Positions 43,784 through 52,525 of a DNA stretch of 64,000 bases are shown piece after piece. The stretch comes from JAUXJB01 sp965226855. Lineage in GTDB: Bacteria; Myxococcota_A; UBA9160; SZUA-336. Under the pieces are notes generated by a model, which was not told the DNA's origin, ran no database searches, and saw nothing but the letters and a program-made list of their open reading frames with translations. The stretch covers positions 682,001 through 746,000 of the forward strand of contig CBDDEE010000032.1 of the NCBI GenBank assembly GCA_965226855.1, read 5' to 3'. Both the position numbers and the translations under genes were made by a program. Position 1 is the first letter of the stretch. Every line of letters begins with the position of its first letter.

Positions 43784-44597
43784 ACCTCAACCGACCGAAC
43801 ACCCCAGTCCATAATGTCCGATTGACAGAGGGGGCGGGATCCCGTGTGATGGACCCCGCTGGACGAGCGAAACCCAAAAGATGAGGTAGGTATGAGCACG
43901 AAACTGAAGCCGCGGGTCGTCACGCCCGCGGATGGGCAGGCGATTCAACCTTTCGGTCTGAACATGAAGGTGTTGTTGCGCACCGAGGATACCGGCGGCG
44001 AATTCTCCGCCCTCTTTATCGAACATGAACCCGGAGCCGTGGTACCCCCTCACTTTCATCGCAATCAGGAGGAGTACTTCTGTGTGGTCGAGGGTACCTA
44101 CGAACTACAGATCGGCGACGTGAAGAAAACCGCGGGGCCCGGAACCGTTGCCTTCATACCCCGCAACACGCTGCACACGTTCAAGAACGTGGGGCAGACC
44201 GTAGCCAAGATGGTCGACTGGAGTATCCCCGGCGGGCAGGACAAGTACTTCCTGAAGGTGCACGAACTCGTGGCCGACGGAAGTTTTACGGGAGAGATCG
44301 CCAACCAGGTAAACGCCCAGTTCGACACACACTTCCCGTCCTGAGTGGTCCCTAGATTGGGCCTGAGCGAGTGTGAGGGAGGGCCTCTGAAGCGGTTCCC
44401 AGGCCTTCCAGCCGGACAGCTCCCCGGTACGGCGATGCGATGGCCGCCACCGCCAACGTGGTGGTGAAGCGGACTGTCTTCTCTGCGGTTCGGCAGCGCG
44501 CTCATCTCAGCCGTACCGCATGTGTGGGGGTGAGGGTGTGCCGTTATGTTCCTACTTTGTGCCGCATGAAGTTATCTAGAAAAAATCACCGGCAACT
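43784..44597 (+). repeat. Duplicated cupin module, copy 2 (partner 17159-17972)
   Basis: Same orientation as copy 1, offset 26625. Left border identical at ACCTCAACCG; right border lacks the second arm of the 11-bp inverted repeat found in copy 1. Confidence 0.85.
43892..44344 (+). CDS. Cupin 2 domain protein, 150 aa, copy 2
   Basis: Identical to the product at 17267 except His for Leu near the end. Same ribosome site and motifs. Two nearly identical copies suggest very recent duplication or ongoing mobility. Confidence 0.85.
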   Translation: MSTKLKPRVVTPADGQAIQPFGLNMKVLLRTEDTGGEFSALFIEHEPGAVVPPHFHRNQEEYFCVVEGTYELQIGDVKKTAGPGTVAFIPRNTLHTFKNVGQTVAKMVDWSIPGGQDKYFLKVHELVADGSFTGEIANQVNAQFDTHFPS

Positions 44598-45051
44598 GGG
44601 GGGGCGGCACACCTGGAAGGGGTCGCGGAGGGGAAGGCCACTGGTGGGTGAAGACAGTAGTGGGGGTGAAGACGGTGGCCGCTGGTGGAGGTGATCAGGC
44701 GACCGCCCGCGCGCTGACGCCGCGAAGGAACCCATCATCCTGATCGGCGGCGGTTTCGGGGCCGCTCACTCGTTGAGATCGTGCTTGGGTCCGTACACGG
44801 AGCAGTGTTCCCCGCAACTCGCAGATGCACCAGCGTCTTGCCGGGCATCTGTAAAGGGTGAGCGTTCAGGAAGTGGCCTGGTGAGCCCTGGTCGGCCGCG
44901 GGTACAGCCACAATACAGCCACGGTGAGAATCCAGGGCTGTATAGCGGCGTCCAAGGCTGTTTTGGTCCGGTGGGATTCATCAATAGAAACACACTGCTA
45001 GACGAGGCTGGACATACACGGAAGGGGGTCGGCGTTCGGAGCAAGAAGTCG
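44598..45051. other. No gene recognised
   Basis: About 450 bp of G-rich sequence without a plausible gene. GGGCTGTATAGCGGCGTCC and neighbouring words resemble the non-coding region downstream of integrases. Confidence 0.45.
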
Positions 45052-45198
45052 GCCCTTGTCGGGCGACAGCTATCGGTGACCGAGCACACGTGCGAGCCAG
45101 GGCTCTCGGTCCGAAATCTCGTGAGCGAGCCTAGATAGCCCCCACTCTCGGCGTTGTTCCCCTCGGGCGGGGGAGGCTCCGGTGTTGGCCATACTCCG
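45052..45198 (+). repeat. 147-bp direct repeat, left copy, beside SDR gene
   Basis: From GCCCTTGTCGGGCGACAGCT to CATACTCCG; repeated at 46143-46289 with about three differences at a constant offset of 1091. The two copies bracket the SDR gene only. It contains CCCCTCGGGCGGGGGAGG, a G/C-rich hairpin-like region. Confidence 0.85.
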
Positions 45199-45213
45199 GG
45201 CCGCAGGCGCTGC

Positions 45214-46084
45214 CTAAAGGTATTCCTTGTCCAGGTCTTTCTTTATCAAGCTGCCAAAAAAAAGCCGTTCCTAACCTACGCGGCAGGAGTCTGATAAAGA
45301 AAACAATGATCTGGTTCAGGAGGCCGGGAATGGCCACGCGTCGCCGGCCGAGCGCATGCAATCCGATGGCGGCGACACGCGCCACGCTCATGCCCTCGGT
45401 GCGCAGACCCTCTCGCATGCCCGTGAGGATCAGGGTCTCTCCGGGGTGGGAATCGATCCCGCCGGGACATAGAACCGTGACGTCAACACCGCGGGCGCGC
45501 ATTTCCACGCGGAGCGCCTCGCCCAGGGCAATCAAATAGGACTTGGTCGCCATGTAATTGGCCAGATTGGGCATGCTGCTATAGCCGCCGATCGAGGAGA
45601 CAAGGACAATGCCGCCGCGCCCGCGCTGTGTCATCTTGCGGCCAAACCGGAGCGCCAGCGACATGGGGGCGAGCACGTTCACGTGGACCAGATCGGTCAT
45701 GTCCGACAGTTCGCTTTTGACCAGTGCGCCCGCAGCCATCCCGGCCGCGTTGTTCACGAGCAGACCGATCTCCAGGTCACTCGTGGCCTTGTCGATCACG
45801 GCTAGTGCGTCGGGCCTGGCAAGGTCCACGGCGATGGCACGGGTCTCGACCCCGTGCTCGCTCTCGAGCTCGCCGGCTACGCCGTCGAGGAGTTCCTTGC
45901 GCCTGGCCGCCAGCGCGACGTTTAGCCCCATTTGCGCCAGCTGGCGCGCAAATCCTGCGCCCAGGCCCGCCGACGCGCCGGTGACCAGCGCCCATGGGCC
46001 GTATTTGTTGCGATCAATTGCTTTCACGAAAACCTCGGTCAGCTCAGCAAACAATACACTTACAAAAAGGCGCGCATCCCTCAT
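45214..46084 (-). pseudogene. Short-chain dehydrogenase/reductase with homopolymer shift at the end
   Basis: Classical SDR: GPWALVTGASAGLGAGFARQ (TGxxxGxG), LLVNNAAGMAAG (NNAG), GIVLVSSIGGYSSMPNLANY-MATK with Ser, Tyr and Lys of the active site, and LCPGGIDSHPGE. A run of eight A at 45256-45263 (T on the coding strand) shifts the last codons; with seven the protein ends GSLIKKDLDKEYL with a stop at 45214, the expected end. As read, the frame runs through the repeat. The start may be GTG 46027 (after CCGAGG) or ATG 46084. Lower GC than neighbours. Substrate unknown. Almost certainly an intact fold with a late indel. Confidence 0.75.
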
Positions 46085-46142
46085 AGCCGCCCCCATCGCC
46101 GCGACCCGCTGGGGAAGCGCATGAGCGCGGGGAGCAACGTCA

Positions 46143-46289
46143 GCCCTTGTCGGGCGACAGCTATCGGTGACCGAGCACACGTGCGAGCCAAGGCTCTCGG
46201 TCCGAAATCTCGTGAGCGAGCCTAGATAGCCCCCACTCTCGGCGTTGTTCCCCTCGGGCGGGGGAGGCTCCGGTGTTGACCATACTCCG
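46143..46289 (+). repeat. 147-bp direct repeat, right copy
   Basis: Partner of 45052-45198. On its right a minus-strand scrap CEPSPELAGCREELAAYPQL (to about 46390) may belong to an unknown cut gene. Confidence 0.85.
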
Positions 46290-46457
46290 AGGTAATAGAG
46301 CTGCGGGTAGGCGGCGAGCTCTTCACGGCAACCCGCAAGCTCCGGACTCGGCTCGCAGACGTTCGCGAAGGGAGCAGGACCACCACGATTGTCGTCACGC
46401 CGAGCAGGGTCAGCAGGAAAGTGCTCGCGCCGTCGGTCGGCTGGTAGACTCGGCACC

Positions 46458-47252
46458 ATGACGGAGACGCGCAGATCGCTTACCGCCGACGAGGTCCGCG
46501 AGATAGTCCGGGAGGGATACGGAGAGGCCGAGGCCGTTCACGGGGCCCAGGACGTCGCGGCCAAGCTCGGTTACAGCCCCGCCCAGCTCGCGTCGCTCCC
46601 TGCGGGAGCGAACCTTGGCTTCGGCTGCGGGAATCCTGTTGCGCTCGCTCGCTTGCAGCCTGGCGAGGTCGTGATCGACCTCGGCTCCGGGGCTGGCGTG
46701 GACGTGTTTCTGGCCGCGCGCGCCGTCGGACCGAGCGGGCGCGCCATCGGGTTCGACATGACGCCGAAGATGCTGGAGCGTTCCGGGGAGGCGGCGCGCC
46801 AGTCCGGTCTGGCGAACGCGGAGTTCCGCGAGGCGGCGATCGAGGAGCTGCCGCTCCCCGACGACAGCGTTGATGTCGTGATCTCGAACGGCGTGATCAA
46901 CCTCTCGCCGGAGCGGGAGCGAGTCCTTCGCGAGGCGCACCGCGTGCTGCGTCCCGGCGGGCGCCTCGCGATCGCCGACCTTGCGATCAACCGGCCGGTC
47001 GATCCGAAGCTTGCGACGGTCGCGCGTCGGTTTCTTGGCACCCTGCTGCCTCCGAAGGACTACCCGGTCGCGATCTCGTCGGCCGGCTTCCGCGACGCCG
47101 GTGTCGCGGAGGAGCTCGCCTACGGCAGCATCCTCCTGGCGCAGAACATCGGCGGCTTCGGGTCGGTGGCCGAGGAAGCCGGGACACCCCCCGACGTGCT
47201 CGCTCGCTTCTTTCCCGACCTCGTGAGCCTGTTGCTCCGGGCTTCGAAGTAG
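46458..47252 (+). CDS. ArsM-like SAM-dependent methyltransferase
   Basis: 264 residues. Resembles arsenite methyltransferase: ANLGFGCGNPVALARLQPGE (Cys57), VVIDLGSGAGVDVFLAARAV (SAM motif I), GFDMTPKMLERSGEAA, and NGVINLSPERERVLREAHRV. In true ArsM the last motif is SNCVINLSP; here the cysteine is glycine, and the N-terminal CC pair is also absent, so arsenite binding is doubtful. The next gene, an Fe-dependent alcohol dehydrogenase relic, starts 9 bp after the stop, so they formed an operon. Substrate uncertain. Confidence 0.75.
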   Translation: MTETRRSLTADEVREIVREGYGEAEAVHGAQDVAAKLGYSPAQLASLPAGANLGFGCGNPVALARLQPGEVVIDLGSGAGVDVFLAARAVGPSGRAIGFDMTPKMLERSGEAARQSGLANAEFREAAIEELPLPDDSVDVVISNGVINLSPERERVLREAHRVLRPGGRLAIADLAINRPVDPKLATVARRFLGTLLPPKDYPVAISSAGFRDAGVAEELAYGSILLAQNIGGFGSVAEEAGTPPDVLARFFPDLVSLLLRASK

Positions 47253-47260
47253 GAGGCCCG

Positions 47261-47605
47261 GTGCAGACCTACCGGTACGTGACGCCGCGCAAGGTCCTCT
47301 CTGGTGTCGGCTCGCTGGAGTCGCTCCGTTCCGAGGTGGAGGCGGCGGGCGACCGACACGATTATGTGTTGACAGCACGCAGCCTGCAGACGAGTGCCAG
47401 CCTGCGGCGCGTGGAGCGCGTGCTGGGAGAGCTCAGAGCCGGGACCTTTCCCGCGAGTCGCCAGCACACGCCCCAGGCCAGCGTCGAGCAGGCGACCGCG
47501 GGAGCCCGGGCATGCGGGGCCGACCTTATCGTGGCATTTGGCGGCGGGAGCGTGATCGACACGGCCAAGGTCGTTGCGTTGCGGCTCGGGGAGAATGACT
47601 GCCCA
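47261..47605 (+). pseudogene. Iron-containing alcohol dehydrogenase, N-terminal fragment
   Basis: GTG after AGGAGG. TYRYVTPRKVLSGVGSLESL, then GADLIVAFGGGSVIDTAKVV (NAD-binding GGGS) are hallmarks of Fe-ADH/maleylacetate reductase. It breaks at LGEND (about 47605), before the iron ligands. The following sequence has no recognisable continuation. Confidence 0.75.
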
Positions 47606-47847
47606 CTACGCGCGCGCGCGGGGCGAGTGTGCTCTACCTGTCCGAAAAAAAACTCCAAAAGCCCGGTGTTAGGCTCGCGCCGATCGGAGGCTACGACGCT
47701 GCGAGTTTGCGGGCCGAACCGGGCCGAAACGACCTTTGGCCGTGGTAGGCTCGCACCGTGAAGGCTCTGGGCAAGGAGTCGTGTCGCGGCTTCTCGATCC
47801 TTGACGAGCACGCTGTCGGATTGGGAGTAACGCCGCCCCGAGCCCCT

Positions 47848-48090
47848 CTACCAACGCTCTGGAAACGGATCTTCCATCCAGCCGCGGTCTTGGAATCGCG
47901 CCAGGCATTCATCCCGGATACGAACATGCTCATCCAAGCTCTGGGCTAGGGCGTCACTGTCGGACCACAAGCTTCCTTGAATGAAGCGCGCGGTGGTTGC
48001 GCACGCATGCCCAACGAAGAAGAAGACGACCTGCGTGTTTCGTTGAGCCGACGGCGACGCGTCGGGACCATTGCTAATCGTCAGTACATC
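47848..48090 (-). other. Possible small hypothetical protein fragment
   Basis: The frame TQVVFFFVGHACATTARFIQ, GSLWSDSDALAQSLDEHVRI and RDECLARFQDRGWMEDPFPE has protein-like composition. No family recognised, no ribosome site; it overlaps the C-terminal junction of the Pcm gene. Confidence 0.3.
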
Positions 48091-48159
48091 ATCCGACTCG
48101 CTGACCCCGACCAAGCGCTGGACCATTGGATTCGCGTGCTTGAAGGCACACAGCTGGGC

Positions 48160-48874
48160 GCTCACTGCGGATGCCCTGCTCTTGGCGCTCGTACACGCGC
48201 AGCCACTGCTGGCGCTCGCCCACTGGGATCACGAGCCGCCCCCCTGGGGCGAGCTGATCGAGGAGCGGCTGCGGCACCTCGGCGGGCGCGGCGGTGACCA
48301 GGATGCCGTCGAACGGCGCCTCGTCGGGGAGTCCCCGATAGCCGTCTCCCGTCACGACGACGACGTTGTCGAAGCCGAGGCTGTGGAGCGTACCGCGCGC
48401 CCGCTCGGCGAGAGGAGCGAGGATCTCGATCGTGAAGACGCGCCGCGCAAGACGCGAGAGCACGGCCGCCTGGTAGCCGGAGCCGGTGCCCACTTCAAGG
48501 ACCCGATCCCCCGGCTCGGGCCGGAGGAGCTCGGTCATGACGGCGACCATGTAGGGCTGCGAGATCATCTGCCCGTGGCCGATCGGCAGGGGTCGGTCTT
48601 CGTAGGCGTGCTCGCGCTGGCCCGCTGGGACGAAGAGCGAGCGCGGGATGGCTCCCATGACATCGAGCACGCGAGTGTCGACGACACCGCGCGAGCGGAG
48701 CTGGCAGTCGACCATGCGCTTTCGCGCGACGACCTCGCGCTCGTCCGCGAACAGGCTGCTGGCACGCGGCTGGTCGCCCGCAGTGCGTGCGGGAGCGGGT
48801 TCCACCGCGCCTCCGAGCAAGGTCACGGCCAGCGCGAGCCAGGACCAGAGCGTTCGCAGTTCCAGCAGCTCCAC
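48160..48874 (-). pseudogene. pcm: Exported protein-L-isoaspartate O-methyltransferase (Pcm), C-terminus replaced
   Basis: GTG 48874 after GAGG gives ELLELRTLWSWLALAVTLLG, a signal peptide or anchor. Then MVDCQLRSRGVVDTRVLDVM, GQMISQPYMVAVMTELLRPE, VLEVGTGSGYQAAVLSRLA (SAM site) and FDGILVTAAPAEVPQPLLDQ with GGRLVIPVG. All Pcm motifs are present to QQWLRVYER; then at about 48160 the last 12-15 residues (VRFVPL-type strand) are replaced by unrelated sequence. The enzyme methylates damaged aspartyl residues in proteins; an exported form would act in the periplasm. Possibly still folded. Confidence 0.75.
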
Positions 48875-48943
48875 TTCGCGACCTCGGGCTGTTCGCTGGC
48901 GGCCTCTGACCACGTCGCCCAGTAGCCTCAGAATACGCACTCG

Positions 48944-49085
48944 ATGTCGGGGCGAAAACACGTGGGGATCTTCGGTTGGGGTGCGGTCGCCCCCTGCTCG
49001 CCCAAGGTCCAGGCATTCCAGGCCAACCTCGAGACCGCGACCACACTGGTTCGAGCCCTTCGAGGGCTTCGGCCCCTTGTCCTAG
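48944..49085 (+). pseudogene. Beta-ketoacyl synthase N-terminal fragment
   Basis: RKHVGIFGWGAVAPCSPKVQ with AFQANLETA is the start of KAS-II-like synthases that open with HVGIFGWGVVAPxSPNVxAF; after a shift the frame reads FEPFEGFGPL, the next motif. It stops there. The catalytic cysteine domain is missing. Confidence 0.6.
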
Positions 49086-49246
49086 AACGCCACGATCGCA
49101 GCGGCGCTCCCATCGAGCAGGAGCTGGACCTTGTGGCATTCGGGAGGTCGTCGGTTCTCGATCAGCTCCACCAATGATTCCGGGCAGCTCCGCGTGCCTC
49201 GCAGCGCCCATCTCGGTGTAGAGGCGGTGGGCTTCGCGGAGGTGAC

Positions 49247-49372
49247 TTATGACTCCGGTTTCAACTCGGCGAGGTCTCGTGCCATGCGCTCGATGCGGCC
49301 GTGCGCGCCCATCTCCGTCCAGAGTCGCTCGGCCTCGCGGCGCTCCCGGCGTGTCCCGCGGGACTACTGCTC
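49247..49372 (-). pseudogene. C-terminal scrap of a cyclase/TPR protein
   Basis: The frame REAERLWTEMGAHGRIERMA with RDLAELKPES and TAA at 49247 is the typical end of cyclase/AAA/TPR proteins (LYxEMGAxxxAERLAREL). A second, similar piece (REAHRLYTEMGAARHAEL) lies directly after it near 49170-49240. Confidence 0.55.
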
Positions 49373-49439
49373 CCAGACGGCGTTGATCAGCTCCGTGTCG
49401 AGATACGCGGTGCCCTCGACGACCTTGCGGTCCTGGAGG

Positions 49440-49530
49440 CGGCGCCGAGGCCGTTGATCAGGAGGACCGGCTCGCCTCCCCCGTCCTCCTCGTAGTAAAC
49501 GCGGAATTCCTCGAGATCAGCGAACGGCAT
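49440..49530 (-). pseudogene. Alpha/beta-hydrolase N-terminal fragment, overlapping creatininase gene
   Basis: From ATG 49530: PFADLEEFRVYYEEDGGGEP with VLLINGLGA, the first strands up to the oxyanion region. Its start overlaps the last 14 bp of the creatininase gene, as in a translationally coupled operon. It is cut at about 49440. Confidence 0.65.
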
Positions 49531-50353
49531 GGCCCCGATTGGGCCGACTCGCTCGGTAGCTCGGCTCGAGGCGATCGTGAAGATCCTCCATGTCGCGAAC
49601 GAGGTTGACGACAGCTTCGGCACACCATTCGAGGAACTGCTTGCCCTTCTCGGCGGTCGACTCGGAGGGATTTCCCCATGTGCCGCCCCCGGGCTCGAGC
49701 ATCGCCCAGAAGGACCCTGGGGTCGAGAGGTAGAGGGGGTCGAGCAGGGCAAGGATGTTGGTGCGCAGCTCGCCGACGTCGGGAGTGAAGTCACGGACCC
49801 GATCCATGTCGCAGAGGCCCTCGTCAATGGCGAGCACGATCGACGTCTCACCGACGTTGGCATGAATACCCGTGTCGGCCCCCATATACTGGGCCGCGCG
49901 CTCGGGTGGAAGCCCCTGCCAGTACGGGAAGGGATACACGCGGACTCCCTCGGGCAACTCGTCGAAGAACTGGGCCGTCGCATACTGCATCGCCCAGCTG
50001 TTCACGTAGTGGCCGTTCAAGAGAACGATCCGGGAGAAACCCGAGTCTGCGAGAGAGAGGCTGACGTCCTTGAGGAGTCCGACGAAGGTCTCGAGGCGGA
50101 GGTGCACGAGGCCGCTGGCACCGCGGTGGTCGTGTGCGAGACCGAACGGAACGGGTGGACCCACCAGAGCCTGCAACTCCGGCGCCGCCGCCTTGGCCAC
50201 CTCGGTCGGGATGTATACATCGGTCCAGAGCGGGCCGTGGTCACCGTGGTCTTCGGTCGAGCCTACCGGGACGATGACCATTTGCCCGCCACCATCGAGG
50301 AATTCGCGCACCTGGAGGTTGGTCATCTCGGGCATGAAGATCGAGCGGGCCAT
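49517..50353 (-). CDS. Creatininase-family amidohydrolase, 278 aa
   Basis: ATG after GAGGAGGAAG. Metal ligands of the family: Glu in VPVGSTEDHGDHGPLWTD, Asp/His in YIPTEVAK region, NGHYVNSWAMQ (His), and GETSIVLAIDE (Glu). The family includes creatinine amidohydrolase, formamide hydrolases of flavin biosynthesis and mycofactocin maturase MftE; here the neighbours (aldolase, fumarylacetoacetase-like, acetamidase) argue for ring or amide catabolism. Second to last gene of a leftward operon starting at 52293. Intact. Confidence 0.85.
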   Translation of the reverse strand: MARSIFMPEMTNLQVREFLDGGGQMVIVPVGSTEDHGDHGPLWTDVYIPTEVAKAAAPELQALVGPPVPFGLAHDHRGASGLVHLRLETFVGLLKDVSLSLADSGFSRIVLLNGHYVNSWAMQYATAQFFDELPEGVRVYPFPYWQGLPPERAAQYMGADTGIHANVGETSIVLAIDEGLCDMDRVRDFTPDVGELRTNILALLDPLYLSTPGSFWAMLEPGGGTWGNPSESTAEKGKQFLEWCAEAVVNLVRDMEDLHDRLEPSYRASRPNRGHAVR

Positions 50354-50374
50354 CAAACTTCCTCCTCTCCTCCC

Positions 50375-51379
50375 TCACCTCTTGTACTCTCGTGCCGAGA
50401 CGATGGGGTTGCTAAGCGAGCCGATCGCCTCAATCTCAACGCGCACCACATCGCCCGGCTCGAGGTAGCCCGCGCGTTTGACGTCCTCCCGCTCATAGGG
50501 GCGACCGCCGAGTTCGGGATCGGTCGCCCACGCCGTTCCGCCGGGTGTTCCGGTCTCGATCACAACGCCGGGCTGAAGCGTGTAGAAGTCGGAGAAGAAC
50601 GACACGAGCGTGGCAACGTCCCAGATCATGTTCTTGGTTGAGTTGTTCTGGCGCAACTCGTCGTTCACAAACGTCCGAAGCTGGAGGCTCTGCGGATCGG
50701 GGATCTCGTCCCGAGTGACGATCCAGGGTCCGAGCGGCGCCGCCGTATCGAAGTTCTTTCCGGGGCCGAGCCGGTACTCCCAGCCGCCCTCGGGATGAGG
50801 AACGGCCTGCCGGTCTCGGGCAGTGATGTCGTTCGCCACCGTGTAGCCAAAGACGTGCTCGAGCGCTTGGGCCTTCGGTACGTGACGTCCCGGTTTTCCG
50901 ATCACGACCGCCAGTTCCACCTCGTAGTCGAGCTTCTTCGTGACCACCGGGTCATAGACGATCGGCTCGTCGGGGCCGATGACCGCGAGCGGGGCCTTCA
51001 GGAAGAACTCAGGATCGTGCTGCTCAACGGCGGGCTTCTCGTCACGATGATCCCAGTAGTTCTGGCCGCTGTTGAGGATGACGGGAGGAACGAGGGGTGC
51101 GACCAGTCTGACGTCCTCGAGCGCCCGCACGAATTCGCCGGCCGCCGTCCCGGCTGCATAGGCGAGAGCCTGCTCCGCTGCCCGCCACGACGGCTCCAGT
51201 CCAGCGACAAACCCGGCCATGTCCGGAGGGATGCGAACTGCGGCGATCTCCGCTGCTCGTGGGTCATCCTCGACGTCGGCGAGGTAGCGGGCGTATGCGC
51301 TCTGGAGGTCGATGACGCTGCCGTCGTTTACTGCGCCGATTGCGCGCCGGGAGCCGTGCTCGTAGGTCACGAGCCTCAC
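50375..51379 (-). CDS. Fumarylacetoacetate hydrolase-family protein 1
   Basis: 335 residues; GTG 51379 overlaps the stop of the DHDPS gene (GTGA), so translation is coupled. FAH C-terminal fold: KPAVEQHDPEFFLKAPLAVI, LDYEVELAVVIGKPGRHVPK (metal Glu pair), FGYTVANDITARDRQAVPH, GKNFDTAAPLGPWIVTRDE and GVVIETGTPGGTAWA. The first about 80 residues form the N-terminal domain seen in hydratases and isomerases of the homoprotocatechuate or meta-cleavage routes. It can hydrate, decarboxylate or split 2-oxo-enoates. Intact. Confidence 0.87.
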   Translation of the reverse strand: MRLVTYEHGSRRAIGAVNDGSVIDLQSAYARYLADVEDDPRAAEIAAVRIPPDMAGFVAGLEPSWRAAEQALAYAAGTAAGEFVRALEDVRLVAPLVPPVILNSGQNYWDHRDEKPAVEQHDPEFFLKAPLAVIGPDEPIVYDPVVTKKLDYEVELAVVIGKPGRHVPKAQALEHVFGYTVANDITARDRQAVPHPEGGWEYRLGPGKNFDTAAPLGPWIVTRDEIPDPQSLQLRTFVNDELRQNNSTKNMIWDVATLVSFFSDFYTLQPGVVIETGTPGGTAWATDPELGGRPYEREDVKRAGYLEPGDVVRVEIEAIGSLSNPIVSAREYKR

Positions 51380-52293
51380 GCTGCCACCCCCTCCAGAACT
51401 TCGAGGTCCGCCAGTGCCTCTCGGAGGGCATCCCGCTCGGAATCCGGGAAGTCGGGGAGCGGCCGCCGCACGGGTCCGCATTCGAGGCCAAGCATCCGCA
51501 GCGCCTCCTTCGTCGGCGAGACGTAGCCCGGGTCGTACTCGAGGAAGCGGTTGAGCGGCTGGAGCAGCTCGTGCTGCGCCTGCGCCCCCGCCTGATCGCC
51601 GTTCTGCGCCAGCTCGTACAGGCGCACCATCTGGGCAGGAACGATCGCGGCGGCGGTCGAGAAGATCCCGCGCGCACCGACTGCGAGGGCCGCGTAGAAC
51701 TGGCTATCGATGCCGGTGAGCAGCGAGGCTTCGCTCGCTGCTCTACTGAGCCGCAGAGCCTCGACCAGCTGCCCCAGATCGTCGTTCGATTGTTTCAGCC
51801 CGATCACGTTGTCGAGCTCCATGAGCGAGGCGATCAGCGCAGGGCTGAGGTTGTTTCCCGTGTAAAGCGGGTTGTTGTAGACGACGACCGGCAGGATGTC
51901 GGCCGCTGCAGCATCGGCAAAGTGCTGGTGGAGCATGTCCTCTGGGATCAGGAAGTAAAACGGCGGCGTGAAGATGGCTGCATCGGCGCCGGCTGCTCGA
52001 GCGTCCTCCATGAGCGCGAGAACTTCCAGGGTCGAGCAGGCTGCTGTCCCAGCGTAGATCGGGACCGCCCCCGCGGCCTCGGAGACGACGACAGCCGTTA
52101 CGCGGCGGCGCTCCTCTCGGGAGAGATGCGGGAACTCGCCCGTGCCACCGGTGGTCATGATCCCGTGGACGCCTCCGTCGAGTACATGCCTTACAACCCG
52201 CCCGAGGGCGACCTCGTCGACCTCGCCTCCATCCGGGGTAAACGGCGTCGGAATCGCCGGGATCACACCACGGAGTCCTGCAGAAGTTGTCAT
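51376..52293 (-). CDS. Dihydrodipicolinate synthase-family lyase (DapA-like)
   Basis: 305 residues; start fixed by GAGAGGAG before ATG 52293. Schiff-base Lys167 in VIGLKQSNDDLG, Tyr139 in VVVYNNPLYTG, and MTTGGTGEFPHLSREERRRV (usual GTTGE). The TGGTGEF variant and the catabolic neighbours suggest a pyruvate-dependent aldolase or hydratase-aldolase for 2-keto acids rather than lysine synthesis. First gene of the operon with FAH-1, creatininase and a cut hydrolase. Confidence 0.87.
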   Translation of the reverse strand: MTTSAGLRGVIPAIPTPFTPDGGEVDEVALGRVVRHVLDGGVHGIMTTGGTGEFPHLSREERRRVTAVVVSEAAGAVPIYAGTAACSTLEVLALMEDARAAGADAAIFTPPFYFLIPEDMLHQHFADAAAADILPVVVYNNPLYTGNNLSPALIASLMELDNVIGLKQSNDDLGQLVEALRLSRAASEASLLTGIDSQFYAALAVGARGIFSTAAAIVPAQMVRLYELAQNGDQAGAQAQHELLQPLNRFLEYDPGYVSPTKEALRMLGLECGPVRRPLPDFPDSERDALREALADLEVLEGVAA

Positions 52294-52415
52294 TCGAACT
52301 CCTCTCGGAGTCCCACCGACGAAGCACTGCCGCCTCATCTCCGGGCCAAGGATAACCCGCGGGGAAACGTGTGGCTAGCCCGCATATCTCACGAAGGGGC
52401 CTTTTAACCTCGAAG

Positions 52416-52463
52416 CCCCCTGCTAAGCATTTGTTGACAAAACAAAAAACGCTCAGCAGGGGG
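52416..52463. terminator. Strong hairpin between DHDPS gene and transposase scrap
   Basis: CCCCCTGCTAAGC (52416-52428) pairs with GCTCAGCAGGGGG (52451-52463) at 12 of 13 positions around a 22-nt A-rich loop. No T-run follows on either strand. It lies upstream of the operon, so it may be the end of the former insertion sequence at 52526 instead of a terminator. Confidence 0.45.
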
Positions 52464-52525
52464 GTGGGCGATGTCCCGTTCGGTGTTGAACTTCGAGAAC
52501 GGCGGCTCCGAGTTGAGGAATTCTA

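Noticed and set aside
44760..45140. Frame of 121 codons before the SDR repeats
   Set aside because: No ribosome site or family; it runs into the repeat and shares codons with the non-coding region.
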